Assembly: GCA_965277855.1 (NCBI GenBank)
Contig: OZ255847.1
Span: 1,240,001-1,304,000 of the forward strand
Source of the DNA: Bog-105 sp965277855
Lineage (GTDB): Bacteria; Acidobacteriota; Terriglobia; Bryobacterales; Bryobacteraceae
Direction: 5' to 3'
Length of the DNA stretch: 64,000 nucleotides
This document shows, piece after piece, positions 26,883 through 36,120 of this stretch; the stretch's first letter is position 1, and every line of letters starts with the position of its first letter. A model generated the notes under the pieces. It was not told the DNA's origin. It did not search any database and saw only the letters and a list, made by a program, of their open reading frames with translations. A program made the translations under genes and the position numbers.

Positions 26883-27566
26883 CAACTCCTCCAAAATTTC
26901 TTCGCACGCTTTTCGCGGATCGGCCGCTCGCGTCACTTGGCGGCCAATTACCAAGTGGTCCGCACCATTCTCCATAGCTTCTGCCGGAGTCGCCACTCGC
27001 TTCTGATCGCCTTTCGCCGCGCCCGCGGAACGCACCCCCGGTATGACAAGCTTTAGGGCTTTACCGCCGATTGATCGCACTCGCACCACTTCCAGCGGCG
27101 AACATACTACGCCATCCATCCCGCTCTCGACCGCATTTTTGACCCGCAACTCGACCAGGTCGGCAATCGCAACTTGATATCCCAGATCGGCCAGATCCTG
27201 TTGATCGAAGCTGGTCAGGACCGTTACCGCCAGCAGCTTTGTGAAGGTGCCGTTCCTACCATCCACCGCCGCCTTCATCACGGTCTTACTGCCATGCACG
27301 GTGAGGAATTCGACAAGACCGCTCCGGCAAATTTGCCGAGTCGCGCGTTTTACCGTTTCGCCAATGTCGTACAGCTTTAGATCAAGAAAGATCTTTTTGC
27401 CCAGCGCACGGATCTCCGCCGCCAGCGGCATACCGCCCACTGCATACAGTTCCATGCCGACCTTGTAGAAATCGGCCGCTGGACCGATATCGCGCACCAG
27501 TGCCAACGCCTGCTCGGCGTCGTCCAAGTCAAGAGCGATGATCAATGGGTTCGAATTTTCACTCAA
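26865..27566 (-). CDS. pyrF: orotidine 5'-phosphate decarboxylase
   Basis: 233 residues beginning at a TTG (27566) that overlaps the selD stop as TTGA; GAGGTG upstream supports it. No ATG lies nearby at the right place. PLIIALDLDD opens the barrel and the catalytic D-x-K-x2-D motif is FLDLKLYDIGETV (about 55-67). LTVHGSK, VTVLTS, VIPGVRSAG and HLVIGRQVTRAADP complete the family pattern. It makes UMP in the last step of de novo pyrimidine synthesis. The length is normal. The coupling to selD has no obvious metabolic logic. Confidence 0.94.
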   Translation of the reverse strand: MSENSNPLIIALDLDDAEQALALVRDIGPAADFYKVGMELYAVGGMPLAAEIRALGKKIFLDLKLYDIGETVKRATRQICRSGLVEFLTVHGSKTVMKAAVDGRNGTFTKLLAVTVLTSFDQQDLADLGYQVAIADLVELRVKNAVESGMDGVVCSPLEVVRVRSIGGKALKLVIPGVRSAGAAKGDQKRVATPAEAMENGADHLVIGRQVTRAADPRKACEEILEELSEAKI

Positions 27567-28597
27567 GCATTCACCTCGATTGGCTTCGTTCCTCGTTTTT
27601 TGACCCGTCCGATCACATACGCATCGCTGTAACGCTGTAGCAGCTTTGACGTCTCCTCGCGAGGCAGCGAGATCAGTAAGCCGCCCGACGTTTGAGGATC
27701 GTACAGCAATTCCTGCACTTCGGAGGGAATGTCCGGCGACATTTCGACGCAACTCTCTACAAAGTCGCGATTGTGATGCAAGCCACCCGAATAGGTCTCA
27801 GCCTGCGAATATTCGAGCGCCCCGGGAAGAAAGCGCACCGCACTCGCTGCCATCGCCAGCGTCACATCGCTCGCCAAGGCCATCTCGCGCGCATGTCCCA
27901 GCAATCCGAAACCCGTCACATCCGTGCAGGCGTGTACACTGCACGCCGTCATCGCTTCGCAAGCAGCGCGGTTCAACATGAGCATCTGTTTAATCGAACT
28001 CGCCACGTGCTCCTCAGACGCAACACCCTGCTTCAAAGCCGTCGAAATCACGCCCGTCCCAATCTTCTTCGTGAAAACCAGATCGTCACCCGGCTGCGCG
28101 CCCGCATTCGTCAGAATCTTTTCGGGATCGATTAATCCAGTCACCGCGTAGCCAAACTTGATCTCATCCTCGGAAATGCTATGCCCCCCAAGAATCACGC
28201 AATCCGCTTCGTGAATCTTATCTGCGCCGCCGCGCAAAATTGCCTCCAGATCCTCGATGTTTCCCTTGCCTGGGAACACCACCAGCGACAAAGCCGTCAC
28301 CGGCCTGCCACCCATCGCATAAACATCACTCAACGCGTTGGCGGCCGCGATGCCTCCAAACGTGTAGGGATCATCCACAATTGGCGTGAAGAAGTCCACC
28401 GTCTGCACCATGGCAAGAGGCGTTCCGGCAGCCTGCGTCAGGTTATAGACACCGGCGTCATCCGCCGTATCGTACCCAACGAGCACGTTCTCATTCGTCT
28501 TCCGTGGAACGTTGCGTAACGCCTGGTCGAGAATTTTGGGGCTGAGCTTGGAAGCGCACCCACCAGCTTTTACATTCGCTGTCAGCCTGGTTGCCAT
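27563..28597 (-). CDS. selD: selenide, water dikinase
   Basis: 344 residues. The N-terminal GGCASKLSPK carries the catalytic Cys (C14) and Lys (K17). The Asp ligands are in YDTADDAGVY and VDFFTPIVDDPYTFG, and ANALSDVYAMGG, VILGGHSI, FTKKIGTG and TDVTGFGLLGH match the AIRS/SelD fold. The catalytic position is Cys and not selenocysteine. It makes selenophosphate for selenocysteine or 2-selenouridine. No selA, selB, selenocysteine tRNA or selenouridine synthase is in the window, so which use applies cannot be said. It is the first gene of a two-gene unit with pyrF. Confidence 0.95.
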   Translation of the reverse strand: MATRLTANVKAGGCASKLSPKILDQALRNVPRKTNENVLVGYDTADDAGVYNLTQAAGTPLAMVQTVDFFTPIVDDPYTFGGIAAANALSDVYAMGGRPVTALSLVVFPGKGNIEDLEAILRGGADKIHEADCVILGGHSISEDEIKFGYAVTGLIDPEKILTNAGAQPGDDLVFTKKIGTGVISTALKQGVASEEHVASSIKQMLMLNRAACEAMTACSVHACTDVTGFGLLGHAREMALASDVTLAMAASAVRFLPGALEYSQAETYSGGLHHNRDFVESCVEMSPDIPSEVQELLYDPQTSGGLLISLPREETSKLLQRYSDAYVIGRVKKRGTKPIEVNA

Positions 28598-28636
28598 GCA
28601 CCTTCATTTTAATGATCGGCATCTTAGTGACCAGCT

Positions 28637-31558
28637 TTAGCCGGCAACCCGTTCTGCGGAAGTTTCGTACTCCCACTCGCGCCAGCTATCGAGCAGCGGG
28701 AAATACAAACCCAGCCAGATCGGGCCTGCCGAGAATTGCGCGACCAAAGCGGCGTAACTATCCATCTGCGCCTGGTACCGGCGTTGTTCTTCCTGCAAAA
28801 AGCGCTCGATTCCAGCGCCTTCGTGATCGCTGGTTTTGAAATCGATAATCCACAACCGGCCATCCTCGTCGCGAAACATTCTGTCGATCGTTCCGCTAAT
28901 CATGCGATCGTCAACAGTACCGCCCAATGGCCATTCCACGCGGGTTTCAGCATGCGCCGACAGTATCCACCGGCCACGCTCACTCAGGTAAGTGTTCCGC
29001 ACGGCTCGCATCACTCGTTCCGCCGCCACCGGCACGTCCGTGTTCTTTACACCCAACCGCAAAAGCTCCGATTCAACGAGCGGCAGGTTCGTTTCGATGG
29101 CATCGGCGTTCCCTCCGCTCCCGGCAGCACGCTTCAGCAGCTCATGCACTACCGTCCCGGCATGCCGCGCCGTATCGCTCACCCACTCATAACTCACTTT
29201 GCGGGCAGAGGCTGTCATCTCGCGGAACGGCGGATTCCACTTTACCGAGCGAGCATACTTTGGCGCTTCCCAGTGCGCGGGCAACCGCCGCAGAACCGTT
29301 CGGCGCGCTGCGGCCTCCACTGCGAATAAGCTTTGCTGTTCCGGGCTGCGCCGGAGCGCCGCACTGAAATCAACCCCTACTCTGTCCCAGACCAATCGCA
29401 AAAAACTTCCGGAAGGCTTTTGCACATCCGAGCCGTCTTTTTTCGACCGGGCATTCCCAATCAGGTACAGTTCGTTCTTAGCGCGCGTACAAGCAACGTA
29501 GAACAGCCGTTTCAATTCCTGCTCTTCTTTTTCCTTCCGCACTTCATTGATCGATTCGTACTCCGCCGTCTTCTCGCCTTTGCGCGGCTGCGCGGCTACC
29601 GACCAGGTGACACTGCCATCCTCTTCCACTTCGTCATTCCACAGCAGCAATTCACGTTCGATCGATTTTGAACGCCCGCCTAGCTGGGGCAAAATCACGG
29701 TATCGAATTCCAGGCCCTTGGCCTTATGAATCGTCATCACCTGCACGAACTTTTCGCCCGTCGCAGGTTTTGCGAAAAGCAGCTCCAGCCGGGACGAAAG
29801 CGCGGTGGAATCACGAATGATCCCGCCTTCATCCAGCGTCTCGATCAATTCCAGATAGGTCTCGATATCTTCTCGCTGATGCGGCTCCTGCAGAATCGCC
29901 GCGCCGCCCAGCAACAGCCAGGCATCTTCTACCAGCTTTCGTAGCGGCAACCGGCCCGCTTGCTCAGCCGCGGCCAGCAGAATCTCTCCCGCCCGCACTG
30001 CCCGCCTGCGCCCTTCTACAGACATCGCTGCGATCCGTTCTGGATCGGATAACAGCTCAGGAATCGACCGCTCTCGTTCGCCCTCCGCGAACGCTGCTAG
30101 ATCGTTCAACTCGAGCCCCGACCAGGGTGCCCGTAAACAGGCCAGCCACGCCACTCGATCCCCAGTATGCAAAATTGCCCGCGTCAGGGCGATGATGTCA
30201 TCTACGTGCTGCTGCTCCGACAATTTGTCGATTTCGATCGCTTCATAGGCAATCCCCGCATCGCGCAGGGCAGGCAAAATCTTCACGAGATGATTCCGGC
30301 TGCGCACCAGCAAAGCCACGCTGCCGCGCTCTCTCGCCGCTTTCGCCAGGCCACTTACAAGATTTGCTTCCGCCGCGCCGTTATCATCCACCAGCGCCGT
30401 CAATTCTGGAACAGCGCCCTGAGCATCTCGTCCGGCTTGCGACGGCCGGAACTGCACTCCGCCTCCAGCATCCTCCGCCATAACGGGTGCAAAGTGTTCC
30501 TGAACCCACCCGAGAATCTGCGGCGTGCAGCGAAAATTTGTTTGCAACGCTATCCGCTCCAAACGTACCGATTCCAGGCCTCCCTCATGCCAGCTGCGCA
30601 GGAACAGCGAAACCTCCGCCCCGCGAAATCGATAGATACTCTGCATCGGATCGCCCACCAGGAACAACGTGTGGCCATCGCCATCCGACCACTGCGCCGT
30701 CAACGCATTCAATAAACGATATTGAGAGAGCGACGTGTCCTGAAACTCATCGACCAGCAAATGCTGTATCCGAAAATCCAATCCATACAACAGGTCGCTC
30801 GGCTGCTCGGGCGATCCCAGAACTTGAATAGCTGCTTCCGTAATCGCGTTGAAATCGACTGCGCCTTTGTCTTCAAACACCCGTAATAGAGCGGCTTCGG
30901 AGTGCGTCAGCAACGCGCAGAAGTCTTCCACTTCGGGCTCACACTCACCTTTCGGACTCTGCCACTGATCCCGCTGCGCCAGCATAGCGGCAATCTGTTG
31001 CTCCAGGCTGGCAAAATCGCTGTCGAAGTAAACTCCCAGCCTGGCCAGCAGTTCCATATCTTCTGCTGTCCCTTCGGCCAGGTCCCGGATGGTATCTCGA
31101 GCAGCCATCCGGTATAACTCCGTCGCGTCTTCCACCACGCTCGCCACACCGCCAAATCCGGAAACGATGGGCATCTGCCTCGTCAGCAAGGCACAGAGCG
31201 AATCGATTGTCTGTACTTGCAATTGCGACGAGTCGAGCAACAGATTCCAGCCATATCGCTGGTCTTGCCGCAGAACCGCCGTGGCAAACTCGCGTGTTCG
31301 CTGCTCATAAGGGGAAGTCTTGGTTGCTGCTTCGCCCGCGGCATCTGTCAGAGCTTCTACTACGCGCTGTTTCAATTCAGCTGCGGCTTTGCGGGTAAAC
31401 GTCACCGCCACTACGCTTTCAGGCCGTTCCACCAGACTCAGCAGCCTTAAGAACCGTTGCACCAGCAGACCGGTCTTTCCCGATCCGGCCGGCGCTTGCA
31501 CGATAAACGATCGCGCCGGATCGAGCGCTTCGTCGCGCTCCGCTTGATCGACGATCAT
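28637..31558 (-). CDS. UvrD/AddA-type helicase-nuclease
   Basis: 973 residues. SF1A helicase motifs in order: Walker A VQAPAGSGKTGLLVQRFL at about 18-35, VVAVTFTRKAA, LLVDEFQDTS (motif II) near 272, LVGDPMQSIYRFRGA (motif III), QVMTIHKAKGLEFD and FYVACTRAKNELYL (motif VI). A C-terminal PD-(D/E)XK nuclease follows, with SGTIDRMF and WIIDFKTSDH giving the D...DxK core. It is shorter than B. subtilis AddA. With the adjacent AddB-like protein, to which it is joined by a 4-bp overlap, it would resect double-strand breaks. This pairing matches the 'probable DNA repair' AddAB-like systems known in proteobacteria and acidobacteria. Confidence 0.9.
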   Translation of the reverse strand: MIVDQAERDEALDPARSFIVQAPAGSGKTGLLVQRFLRLLSLVERPESVVAVTFTRKAAAELKQRVVEALTDAAGEAATKTSPYEQRTREFATAVLRQDQRYGWNLLLDSSQLQVQTIDSLCALLTRQMPIVSGFGGVASVVEDATELYRMAARDTIRDLAEGTAEDMELLARLGVYFDSDFASLEQQIAAMLAQRDQWQSPKGECEPEVEDFCALLTHSEAALLRVFEDKGAVDFNAITEAAIQVLGSPEQPSDLLYGLDFRIQHLLVDEFQDTSLSQYRLLNALTAQWSDGDGHTLFLVGDPMQSIYRFRGAEVSLFLRSWHEGGLESVRLERIALQTNFRCTPQILGWVQEHFAPVMAEDAGGGVQFRPSQAGRDAQGAVPELTALVDDNGAAEANLVSGLAKAARERGSVALLVRSRNHLVKILPALRDAGIAYEAIEIDKLSEQQHVDDIIALTRAILHTGDRVAWLACLRAPWSGLELNDLAAFAEGERERSIPELLSDPERIAAMSVEGRRRAVRAGEILLAAAEQAGRLPLRKLVEDAWLLLGGAAILQEPHQREDIETYLELIETLDEGGIIRDSTALSSRLELLFAKPATGEKFVQVMTIHKAKGLEFDTVILPQLGGRSKSIERELLLWNDEVEEDGSVTWSVAAQPRKGEKTAEYESINEVRKEKEEQELKRLFYVACTRAKNELYLIGNARSKKDGSDVQKPSGSFLRLVWDRVGVDFSAALRRSPEQQSLFAVEAAARRTVLRRLPAHWEAPKYARSVKWNPPFREMTASARKVSYEWVSDTARHAGTVVHELLKRAAGSGGNADAIETNLPLVESELLRLGVKNTDVPVAAERVMRAVRNTYLSERGRWILSAHAETRVEWPLGGTVDDRMISGTIDRMFRDEDGRLWIIDFKTSDHEGAGIERFLQEEQRRYQAQMDSYAALVAQFSAGPIWLGLYFPLLDSWREWEYETSAERVAG

Positions 31559-34143
31559 TCGTCATCCTCCGCAGGCGGCTGCTCATGAATCCGACACAAC
31601 GGCTTCTGGCTACAGAAGTCGCACGCATAAGGGCGCGGGTCTACGGCTGCGTATCCTGCCTTGAACTGTGACGCCAGCTGATGAACGTTCGCTTTGCCTT
31701 GCAACAAAAACGTGTCCCAGTCTTTCTTCACCAGGTTGCCTTGTCCGGCCACGTGCCGCTGCTGGGAGATGCCCTTCAGCCGCAAATCTCGCGGCTTCAC
31801 TTGTGCAAAGAACAAACCGGCCACATCCTCGTCGAGCGACGCAGCATAGACCAGCAACTGTGGCTCTTCCGGCCGCTGTCCCTCCAACTTCAGCGCCGTC
31901 TGAATGCCGCTCTTATAATCGATCAGCAGCAGCTGTCCATTCGCCAGACGATCAATGCGGTCCAGCCGTAGACGAAGCCGCAGCCCAGCCAAATCGAAGT
32001 ATCTTTCCTCCTCGACTGTCTCGACCGTAAACCTTTGTTGTCGTTTCTTCTCCACTTCCAGCCAGTCGAGCACGACTTCTTTCAAACGTTCTACCTCGAC
32101 CGCTGCTACGATCTGGCTGAATGGGCTTCCACCATGCGACTCGACCGCTTTTCGAGCACCTTCTTCCACCAGGTTGTTCAAGTACAGGGGAGAGGCAGCG
32201 AGTAGCTTATCGTGCGTCTTGAGCCGCTGCCAGACGAATTCCAGCAATTCGTGAAGATGACCGCCGCGCTCTCGGCTATCCAGACCCAGGCATCCTTCTT
32301 CGGGCGCCTTCGACTGCAAACGGTATTCGGCGAAAGCGCGAAAAGGGCAGAGCGATTGCGCTTTGATAATACTCGTTCCGCCTCTCGCCGTTGTATCCGC
32401 CACAAAGGCCGGGCCCTGGCTATCGTCCGAGACTTCAAGAACGGTTGGCTTGAATGTCTGCCAGGTCGATTTACCTTTCCAGATCTCCTGGTGAGATTCT
32501 TCTTGCGACACGAATTTCGCCATCAGCGGAGAAAGACGGCCGGACCACGTGACAAATACTTCCGGAGATACTGCGAGCAGCGACCTCGTCAAACGCTCTT
32601 GCTCAGAACGCGCATCGGGTCCGTGCTCCCGCCAGAGTTTCGGAGGCAGGAAAGGCGAACGGTATTCTTTCGCAGGCCAGCTTTCCTCATCCATTCCGAT
32701 CACAATGCCGGCGTCAAACCGGATCCCGGTAGATTCGCGCGCCTCCAGAATTTGCACGGGAGCCCAAGGTGCTGCCCGCTCCTGGCTACCCGCAAGCAAG
32801 CGGCTCAGTTCGTTAACCGCCGTGTCGAAGGAAATCGGGTCAGCTACCAGCGACAACGAACTCAGCTGTGACATGGCCGTCTTCCACGACTCGATCGCAT
32901 CCTGTTCGTCGAGACGCAACTGCACCTCGCCGGGCCATTCGAGAGTCTGGAGCAGATCACCAATGAACTCGCTCCATCCGCTGTACGTGTCGCTTCTCCC
33001 GGCAACCGGAAGGCGGCGGCGAACAGACCGCAAGATTTTCTGTAGCTTGGGGCAGCGCGCCGACACAGTGTCCAGATCGTTCAGAGTCACGTCGAGTTCA
33101 CGCCGGTTGCGCAGTGCCAGATCTGCTTGCGCTCTTTGATTTCGCTCTTGTTCCGCTCCCCCGATCCAGCGCGAACGGAGGATCGCCGTTGCGTCAGCCG
33201 TCAGTATGCGGGGATTGGCCAGACGGAGTAGCAATAGCGCACCGGCCACAATCGGCGTGGTTGCCAGCGAGTCAACGCCGTTTAGCTGAAACGCCATGTC
33301 CCGGTATAAAGGCGAACGCATCCGAGAATCGAGCAGCGACTGGCACGCGCCCGGATAGAAGACTCGCCGGAACACGCGCTCCACCGACTTCGCGTGCTCT
33401 CTCAAATTAGGAACAAAAATTCCTATCGAAGCCGCCCGGGCCAATTCCATGTGGGACCTGGCATAGCGAGCCGCAAAGTCCAATTGCTCGTCAAAATCGC
33501 CATAGCATCTACCCCGCGCGATGCCAACCTTCGTGACATCCAGCGAGTGTTCCGAAGCACCACTGTTCAACTTCGCCAACACACTTTTCAGGACCGGCAG
33601 CGGCCGTCCCACGGTTAGAAAAACGTTGTGATCGGGAGCGACTTTTCGCTTGTCCAGCCACTCGGGCAGTTGTTGCCAGATCTCCGCGCGCGTCAGCCAT
33701 CCATTCGCCCGGCAGATCGCGCGAAATTTTGTAAGCCAGCCGCGAAATTGGGAAGCATCTCCGCGCTCGCCCCAATGCGCGCCATTCGCCGGCATCTCCC
33801 ATTCCACCAGCGTGCGCGCAGCCCGGGTGGCCATCGCCGCAATCGCGTCGGGATTGAAAAGCTCGCCGCGGTCCTCGTGAACGATCCGCTTCCACAGGAC
33901 ATGTTCCTGCGCGGGCGAAAGCAACGCTGGCGTTCCGGCCAAGCTATAGCGAGCCTCCTGCCAGCACCTCGTAAGCCACCCGCCTGAGGTAAGCAGATCA
34001 GGCCGCTGCCAGCTGTTCTGGCCTTTTCTTAAACGATCTTCGATAAAGGTCTGCTGCCCGACCGCTGCCAGCAAACGAGAGGGAGTAATAACGGTGCTCC
34101 CCTTCTCAAACCAGGAAAACAATCCCGAACAAGCCAGATGCAT
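31555..34143 (-). CDS. AddB-like PD-(D/E)XK nuclease with Fe-S motif
   Basis: 862 residues. The N-terminal ~600 residues are divergent helicase-like (VITPSRLLAAVG at the start, IVIGMDEESWP and FVTWSG in the middle) and lack a functional Walker A. The C-terminal nuclease has LRLDRIDRL, LLIDYKSG (DxK) and four cysteines: one in AQSLCPFRAFAEYRL and three in YACDFCSQKPLC, the pattern of an AddB/Cas4-type [4Fe-4S] nuclease. It resembles the family annotated as a probable DNA repair protein next to AddA-like helicases. It precedes the helicase gene with a 4-bp overlap, so the two should be made in equal amounts. It is divergent from proS. Confidence 0.86.
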   Translation of the reverse strand: MHLACSGLFSWFEKGSTVITPSRLLAAVGQQTFIEDRLRKGQNSWQRPDLLTSGGWLTRCWQEARYSLAGTPALLSPAQEHVLWKRIVHEDRGELFNPDAIAAMATRAARTLVEWEMPANGAHWGERGDASQFRGWLTKFRAICRANGWLTRAEIWQQLPEWLDKRKVAPDHNVFLTVGRPLPVLKSVLAKLNSGASEHSLDVTKVGIARGRCYGDFDEQLDFAARYARSHMELARAASIGIFVPNLREHAKSVERVFRRVFYPGACQSLLDSRMRSPLYRDMAFQLNGVDSLATTPIVAGALLLLRLANPRILTADATAILRSRWIGGAEQERNQRAQADLALRNRRELDVTLNDLDTVSARCPKLQKILRSVRRRLPVAGRSDTYSGWSEFIGDLLQTLEWPGEVQLRLDEQDAIESWKTAMSQLSSLSLVADPISFDTAVNELSRLLAGSQERAAPWAPVQILEARESTGIRFDAGIVIGMDEESWPAKEYRSPFLPPKLWREHGPDARSEQERLTRSLLAVSPEVFVTWSGRLSPLMAKFVSQEESHQEIWKGKSTWQTFKPTVLEVSDDSQGPAFVADTTARGGTSIIKAQSLCPFRAFAEYRLQSKAPEEGCLGLDSRERGGHLHELLEFVWQRLKTHDKLLAASPLYLNNLVEEGARKAVESHGGSPFSQIVAAVEVERLKEVVLDWLEVEKKRQQRFTVETVEEERYFDLAGLRLRLRLDRIDRLANGQLLLIDYKSGIQTALKLEGQRPEEPQLLVYAASLDEDVAGLFFAQVKPRDLRLKGISQQRHVAGQGNLVKKDWDTFLLQGKANVHQLASQFKAGYAAVDPRPYACDFCSQKPLCRIHEQPPAEDDE

Positions 34144-34227
34144 GAGGAGGGTATAACGCTATTATCGCGAAGACGCTCTCCGTAAAATTCAAGACTAAGA
34201 ACGGACACTAGCGACAATAAAAAACGA

Positions 34228-35670
34228 ATGGCTGAATCTCGAATTACTCCCCGAAATCAGGACTTCGCTGCCTGGTATCAGGATGTGGTGCTACAAGGCG
34301 ACATGGCGGAGCCCGCGGAAATCGTAAAAGGCTGCATGGTGATCAAGCCCAACGGCTATGCCGTTTGGGAAAAGCTCCAGCGCGAACTGGATGACCGGTT
34401 CAAGGAGACCGGGCACCAGAACGTCTACTTTCCGCTATTGATTCCCAAAAGCTTCCTGGAAAAAGAGGCCGAACATGTCGAGGGCTTTTCGCCGGAACTC
34501 GCCGTCGTGACCATCGCTGGAGGCAAGGAACTCGAAGAGCCGTATGTCATTCGCCCCACTTCGGAAACCATCATCGGTCATTTCTTCGCACGCTGGATTC
34601 AAAGCTGGCGCGACCTGCCCATGCTGCTCAATCAGTGGGCCAACGTCGTCCGTTGGGAGCTTCGCACACGCATGTTCCTGCGCACCTCCGAATTCCTCTG
34701 GCAGGAGGGCCACACCGCCCATGCGTCCCACCGGGAAGCCCAAGAGGAAGTTTTACGCATTCTGGATATCTATGAATCGGTCGCACAGGACATCATGGCC
34801 ATGCCCGTTATCAAAGGGGCAAAGACCAGCAGCGAAAAATTTGCCGGAGCTCTGCGCAGTTATTCCATCGAAGCCATGATGCAGAACGGTCTGGCTCTCC
34901 AAGCCGGCACCAGCCACGACCTGGGCCAGAACTTCGGCCGCGCCTTCAACGTGAAATTTCAGACCAGCGAAGGCACCCTCGACTATGTTTGGCAAACCAG
35001 CTGGGGCGTGAGTACCCGCTTAATCGGCGGCCTCATCATGACTCACTCCGACGATAAAGGACTGGTGATCCCGCCGAATCTGGCGCCGCAGAAAGCTGTC
35101 CTGGTCCCTATCTATCGCAAGGACGAAGAACGCGGACCTGTACTCGAAGCAGCGCGCCGGATCGCCAACGATCTCAAGATCAAACTAGACGACCGTGAAG
35201 GCCAAACGCCTGGTTCCAAGTTTTTCCATTGGGAGCGCCGGGGCGTACCCGTCGTCATGGAATTAGGTCCACGCGACCTTGCATCCGGCAACATCGTCGT
35301 AAAGCGCCGCGACACGGGAGCAAAAGAAATCGTTTCGCAAGCCCAGGTCGGGACGACTTTGGACTCAACCCTGCAGGAGATGCAAACGTCCCTTTACCAA
35401 ACCGCCAGCAAACGTCTTCACGACAATTGCGTGCTGGCCAATTCGATAGAAGAGGTGGAAGAAATCTTGCGCGATGTCACCGCGGAGAAGGGCGGTGGCA
35501 AATTCGTACTAGCTCACTTAAAGGATGACCCGCGTTGCGACGCCAGACTGAAAGAGTTCAAAGCCACCATTCGCTGCATCCCGCTCGTCGATCAATGGGG
35601 AGGTGGCGGCCCCTGCGTAGTAACTGGTGAGCCGGTCGCTCAGCGCGTAGTTGTCGCGAAAGCTTACTGA
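34228..35670 (+). CDS. proS: prolyl-tRNA synthetase, archaeal/eukaryal-type
   Basis: 480 residues, the short form without the bacterial editing insert. Class II motif 2 is seen in RWELRTRMFLRTSEFLWQEGHTAH (in pieces, about 147-170), and motif 3 near WGVSTRLIGGLIMTH. The anticodon-binding domain starts near residue 285 (LVPIYR). The protein ends in VAKAY, the C-terminal Tyr typical of this subfamily. It charges tRNA-Pro. The type differs from the long bacterial ProRS, but short ProRS is common in Acidobacteriota, Bacteroidota and others. Its stop is one base from that of the convergent dksA-like gene. Confidence 0.96.
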   Translation: MAESRITPRNQDFAAWYQDVVLQGDMAEPAEIVKGCMVIKPNGYAVWEKLQRELDDRFKETGHQNVYFPLLIPKSFLEKEAEHVEGFSPELAVVTIAGGKELEEPYVIRPTSETIIGHFFARWIQSWRDLPMLLNQWANVVRWELRTRMFLRTSEFLWQEGHTAHASHREAQEEVLRILDIYESVAQDIMAMPVIKGAKTSSEKFAGALRSYSIEAMMQNGLALQAGTSHDLGQNFGRAFNVKFQTSEGTLDYVWQTSWGVSTRLIGGLIMTHSDDKGLVIPPNLAPQKAVLVPIYRKDEERGPVLEAARRIANDLKIKLDDREGQTPGSKFFHWERRGVPVVMELGPRDLASGNIVVKRRDTGAKEIVSQAQVGTTLDSTLQEMQTSLYQTASKRLHDNCVLANSIEEVEEILRDVTAEKGGGKFVLAHLKDDPRCDARLKEFKATIRCIPLVDQWGGGGPCVVTGEPVAQRVVVAKAY

Positions 35671-35671
35671 A

Positions 35672-36049
35672 TCAAACCGCGGATTCCAGGGTCGTCGGTT
35701 CCGCTTTTTCCCGGTCGCGCTTCTCCTGATCCTTCAGGCAAAATGGCGTCCAGGGAACCGCCTCCAGCCGCTTCTGTTCAATCGGCTCTCCACAGTCTAC
35801 GCAAATGCCATATTCGCCCGTTTCGATTCGCTGGAGAGCCGCGTCTACCGCCTCCAGCATCTCTGCAGCGACGTTGCTGCCGCCAAAAGCGAGTGCCTTG
35901 GCCTCCGACGACACGACTGTATCGATCGGATCCTCTACTTCCGCCGTGCGCGATTCGCGCGCATCCTCGTCAAATCTCGCTATCTCATTCGTCAAGTCCT
36001 GCCGCTTAGCGAGCAGGACTTGCTTGAAGTGTTCTGTGTCAACGGCCAT
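35672..36049 (-). CDS. TraR/DksA-family protein with an altered zinc site
   Basis: 125 residues. An N-terminal coiled-coil half contains VEDPIDTVVSSEA at the place of the DksA tip motif (Asp-x2-Asp). The C-terminal zinc finger is CVDCGEPIEQKRLEAVP followed by FCLKDQE, where the usual final CxxC is CxxD: the fourth cysteine is an aspartate. Asp can ligate zinc, so the finger may still fold. DksA relatives bind the RNA polymerase secondary channel and alter rRNA and stress promoters with ppGpp. Which promoters this one affects is unknown. It stands alone, convergent with proS. Confidence 0.88.
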   Translation of the reverse strand: MAVDTEHFKQVLLAKRQDLTNEIARFDEDARESRTAEVEDPIDTVVSSEAKALAFGGSNVAAEMLEAVDAALQRIETGEYGICVDCGEPIEQKRLEAVPWTPFCLKDQEKRDREKAEPTTLESAV

Positions 36050-36120
36050 AAACAGGTATTCTTTCTCTGGACACCCGCTTCGACCAGATGGTTGCGCTGA
36101 GATTTCGCGCTATGCTGTCT

